A stretch of DNA of 64,000 bases, taken from positions 2,203,001-2,267,000 of the forward strand of contig JAFFSR010000031.1 of the NCBI GenBank assembly GCA_017163975.1, written 5' to 3'. The stretch comes from Anastatus disparis. Lineage: Eukaryota; Arthropoda; Insecta; Hymenoptera; Eupelmidae. The translations under genes were made by a program, and so were the position numbers. The notes beneath the pieces are model-generated. The model had not been told where the DNA came from and did not search any database. It worked only from the letters and a program-made list of their open reading frames with translations. Of the stretch, positions 60,401 through 64,000 are shown in pieces (within the stretch, counting starts at the first letter, position 1; every line of letters begins with the position of its first letter).

Positions 60401-62576
60401 ATAATACATGAAAGAATGAAATTTCTACAGAATCCTTTCGGAAGATGTTTGAAAAGATTTATGAATTATTATCAAAAGAATTCATGAATCCTTTTTAAAT
60501 TCTTTCATTGAATGGATTCTGTAATAATTCTATGTCCGAGGTATATTAATTTTAGGAATAATACAATGAAATATTTTAGAAATAATTCATATCATTCTTA
60601 CAGATTAACATAATTAATATCTAATGCTAAAAGCCTTATTTAAATTATGTAAGGATTTTTATGATGAAAGGAGTGTTTTTATTAATTATAATTGTATGAA
60701 AAAGACAATAATTTTCAATTTTTTCCCAATAAAATATAAATTTTTTATAAAATTATGTAAATAAACGTTTCATTTATATAAAATATAAAAGAAATTTTTT
60801 TTTATTGTTTATAATAAATTAATTTGTTTATTTAATAAAATAAAATATGACCGTTCTTAATATTATCTCACGCTTCTTCAGATTAAAAAAATAAACGTCA
60901 AAATCGGTTAATATTTAACTAAAATATAGCAATTTTGTTCATTGTACAAAAATTTGAACTCAGCGAACAAATTTTTTCTTTACAAGAGAGATCATGCGTT
61001 CTCCCCTCTTGTAAAAGAATTGAAACTATGTATACTTAAAAATAATCTTTTAAGGCTTTACAAAACTGATTTAAATACCGGGAATGATTTTATATCAAAG
61101 TTCAAGTATTCAAGTATCTGTGATCTAAATTTTATTCCTTAATCTTGGTGAAGAAACAATTGGCGATTTAAAAAAAAAAGCATTTCGGCTTCTAATTATG
61201 TTAGAGTAACGTTTTTTTTTTTTTTAAATAAGTGTATAAATATAAGCAACAAGAATATTAAAGTTGCATGAAAATATTTTAATTTCTTCATATATTAATT
61301 TAAAAAACAAAAAAAGATTTGTTTTATTTCAATCGCCATTTAAACAGTGGAAATAATAAAAATTTCAATCAAACTTTTTAGTTTTATTAAATATAAGTCT
61401 CAAAGAACCTAAATTACTTTGGTGTTTCGTTCTAAAATGACTGTGGCAGAGTACAAATTAATATTTTTTGCTGAAAAAATTATGGGAATTTCAATCATTA
61501 AATATTTATCAAAATTGGACTATATTTTTGCAATTGTCAAAATAAATTTTTAACCAAATTTGATGTAATAGGGTTTAAACTATTCGTCTTTAAGGCTCTT
61601 ATGAGGAATACAAATCTCATATATCTTATTGAAAAACGAGAAGAACTAGATAAAAAAATATAGGTTTTTGACAATTTTTGACCCAAAAACGTTGTTTAAA
61701 CAAATATTAACATCAGATTTTTGAGGGTCTTTCTAAATTTTATTATCTTTTCACCTAATGAACCCATTTTCCACTTCCGTTACCTGTTACTAATTAAGTC
61801 GAATTTGAAGGTTTTTCAAGCTAATTCTACTAGACTAATACTATTATTATGAATGTTCATGCACAAGAAAAGTAAGGAACGCCAAAATATTATAAACATT
61901 ACCTTTAACTTCAGCGTTCCTTACTTTTCCCAAAAAAATGCGATATAATTTTTTTTGTGTACAAATATTCATAATGATATCTACTGCGTTCAACCTTCAA
62001 TTTGCAGATACAACGATTAATACTTAAGTGAATAACGAATAACTCAATTAAACAAAGACAGCGAATCCAGCATGCTCTTAAAAAATATATCCGCAAAGAA
62101 AATACCTAGTGATTTATTTATTTTTATTTATTTCATCTCAATTGTGGGATATGCTTGATTTTAGATAAAAACTATTTGCATTTTTATTGTACAAAGTAAT
62201 AATGTTAATATATAATTATTATAAGTTAAGAGATGATTTGAATGGTAAAATACACATATGTTTATAAAATTCACTAACTCATTTTACAAATATATGTGTA
62301 AAATTTTTGATAAATTACTCTAAATTTTTTACAGTGTATAATATGTTGTAAGATTCTTAATTGCGAAAGAAAATTCAAAAAATATACATGGTTTTTTCTT
62401 TCAATTTTCTGATGATGTATCATAAAAATATAGTTTTACAATTTTCTAAATTCTAAATTTTCTAAATATTTTTATGAAAAAAATTGTATTTACTTCATAC
62501 TAAAAGAATATCAAATTTTTCTGTTTTTTTTTCTAATTATAAAATATATATTTTCACAATAAATGGCAGCTACAGT
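60401..62576. other. AT-rich non-coding region
   Basis: No gene is supported. A hairpin (AAAAGTAAGGAACGC and its complement around a 36-nt loop) lies at about 61867-61931. A small ORF at 60942-61142 has no recognisable domain and ordinary AT-rich composition. Confidence 0.5.
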
Positions 62577-62854
62577 CTGAAATAAAGAGATAGCTACACA
62601 TCAGATAGAAAGCAATATTTTCTGCCGTCAAAATGAATAAATTTTATCATTTTTTTTTTAAAAATATAAAAAATTAAGTATTTTAAACATTTTTTGAAAA
62701 CAAAAGGATAAAATTTATTTATCCTTATCAGAGGAAATATTACTTTTTATTATAACAGATACGATCACCTCTTTATTTCTGCGTGTAGCTACTAGTTTTT
62801 ATAAAAAATAAATTTTTAATTATAAGAGGACAGATACGGTCGTCTTTTGAATTT
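62577..62854. mobile_element. Decayed family A3 MITE copy
   Basis: The right half aligns with the right arm of 25367-25747. It shares CTTTTTATTATA, then a CTA-C-A-TAGTTTTT stretch, then AGGACAGATACGGTCGTCTTTTGAA for AGGACAGAGATATACGACCTGCTCTTAAG. The left half is its rough complement (AGAAAGCAATATTTTCTG). The left outer end and TTAA are lost. Confidence 0.6.
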
Positions 62855-64000
62855 CATTTATAAATACGAATCATAAGAATTTGTATGAATATTCATGTTT
62901 TGTAGACATTTATTCGTGTCACAAATTGCCTTTCGTTAAGAAAATGATAGTTGTAAAAACAAATAAGAGGAGGAGAAACGTCCTAGACAATGACCAGCCG
63001 ATATTGAGTGTATCTTACTTATAATATCAAATGTCTAATTGACTAATTATATATTTTACGGAAGTACAATTACAAAAAATGAAGCACACTATGTTAGAAA
63101 TATCTTAATGAAATGTCTTTTACTAGACGAGTGTCATTATATTTTTTCTCTATAATTCTATAGTATTATTATGATTGTCATTATTATATTCTCATTATTA
63201 CTATTATTTTATTGTTTCTTTTAAAATAGAGTTACTAATATATTTCCATGTATGGTTGTGTAACAGCTTAGATCTAAAAATCTGTTATTGTCTTATTTAC
63301 AATAGAGTTGATTAAAAAACGGTAATTAAATTCGAATATCAATTTGTTATTCATTATTTGAATTCTTACACATATTGGATTTGATTCAAGCAGATAGTAC
63401 TATACAGACGAATTATCTTTTTATGAACAAATTTAAATCAATATTGTTTTTTTATATTATCAATAAATATAACAATGCAAGCAAAGGTAATAATTTTTGC
63501 TTGTATAGTTATTGACTTATTAATTGCAGTTGTAAGCACAGAATTTTGAGTTATTATAACTTTTGTACTCTTTTAAAAAAATTATTCAATACATTCGTTG
63601 GTTTTTAAAACGTTGCTTGGCCGCTTTTTATAGTCTGTTGTAAAAACAGTTAATATATCAAGGAAAACCTGTTTTCTCTTTAAGATGCTAGGAGTCAAAA
63701 AAAAAAACAATTTACATTTACCTTCGATACTTTTTACTTCTTTAATAATTGCGGTTTTTTACATATTTCAATGATTTTAAATGCATGACATGCTTAAATG
63801 CTATTATATTCTTCAAATTATATTTTTTTAATTCAAATTATGCATACATAAAAAATTTTAATGGATGAATATATTATTTTGTTTACAAAAATTTTAGATA
63901 CTAAAATCTATAATACCCACAAATTATTAAATTCAACTTATAAAAAGTTGTTTTGCAAGCAAAAATTAACAATAGTTCTGGATGCTGAACTAATACTTTT
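62855..64000. other. AT-rich non-coding region
   Basis: No gene, RNA or defined repeat is recognised. Confidence 0.5.

Noticed and set aside
60942..61142. 66-codon ORF
   Set aside because: There is no domain, repeat or splice context, and the length is ordinary for AT-rich chance ORFs with flanking stops.

Overview
This is AT-rich eukaryotic nuclear DNA, almost certainly from an insect. A hymenopteran is plausible from the transposon mix, but I cannot name a species. There are no bacterial genes, rRNAs or CRISPR arrays. Host sequence is sparse. A confident 209-bp minus-strand exon of a class B scavenger receptor (CD36 family) lies at 43.6-43.8 kb. A small candidate spliced gene lies at 3.7-5.0 kb, and there is one weak candidate exon at 46.4 kb. 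The rest is a densely nested cemetery of transposable elements separated by AT-rich spacer and (TA)n tracts.

Layout: 0-7.5 kb holds three foldback elements built from 10-bp repeats, one nested in a TTAA-type MITE, and the candidate gene lies between two of them that point in opposite directions. 8-11 kb holds GC-rich hairpins and local repeats. 11.2-17.0 kb is a degenerate Helitron (Rep/helicase) with a recognisable 3' terminus, broken by two MITEs that inserted at TTAA. 17.1-18.5 kb is an LTR-like element inside (TA)n. 20.4-24.8 kb is a dead LINE with RNase H. 25.4-30.3 kb holds a TTAA MITE and two Mutator-like transposase relics. 30.3-34.7 kb is a run of MITEs and LTR-like elements separated by TA tracts. 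34.9-37 kb is a mariner relic carrying a MITE. 37.6-38.7 kb is a roughly 150-bp tandem repeat. 39.1-40.5 kb is a Ty3/gypsy pol relic. 41.1-43.2 kb is a third Mutator-like copy on the minus strand, itself split by a palindromic TTAA MITE. 44-46.5 kb holds two palindromic MITEs near the host exon. 47.36-52.34 kb is a nearly complete Copia retrotransposon with both LTRs and a 5-bp target duplication. 53-56.2 kb holds an LTR fragment, a MITE and a Jockey-like LINE broken by two MITEs. 56.9-59.8 kb is an almost intact mariner with long inverted ends. 59.9-60.4 kb is another TTAA MITE, and the last 3.6 kb is AT-rich with one decayed MITE.

The most coherent theme is a set of TTAA-targeting elements. 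At least three MITE families with purine-rich ends starting GAGG or GAAG are present. In three places removing the MITE plus one TTAA restores the reading frame of the host transposon, so both the boundaries and the order of insertion can be read directly. Three Mutator-like transposase relics also lie beside TTAA with G-rich ends, and they are candidates (inference) for the source of mobility. A second theme is the foldback family with 10-bp arrays and a conserved, non-repetitive TTGAGACA motif. A third is the repeated use of (TA)n tracts as landing sites.
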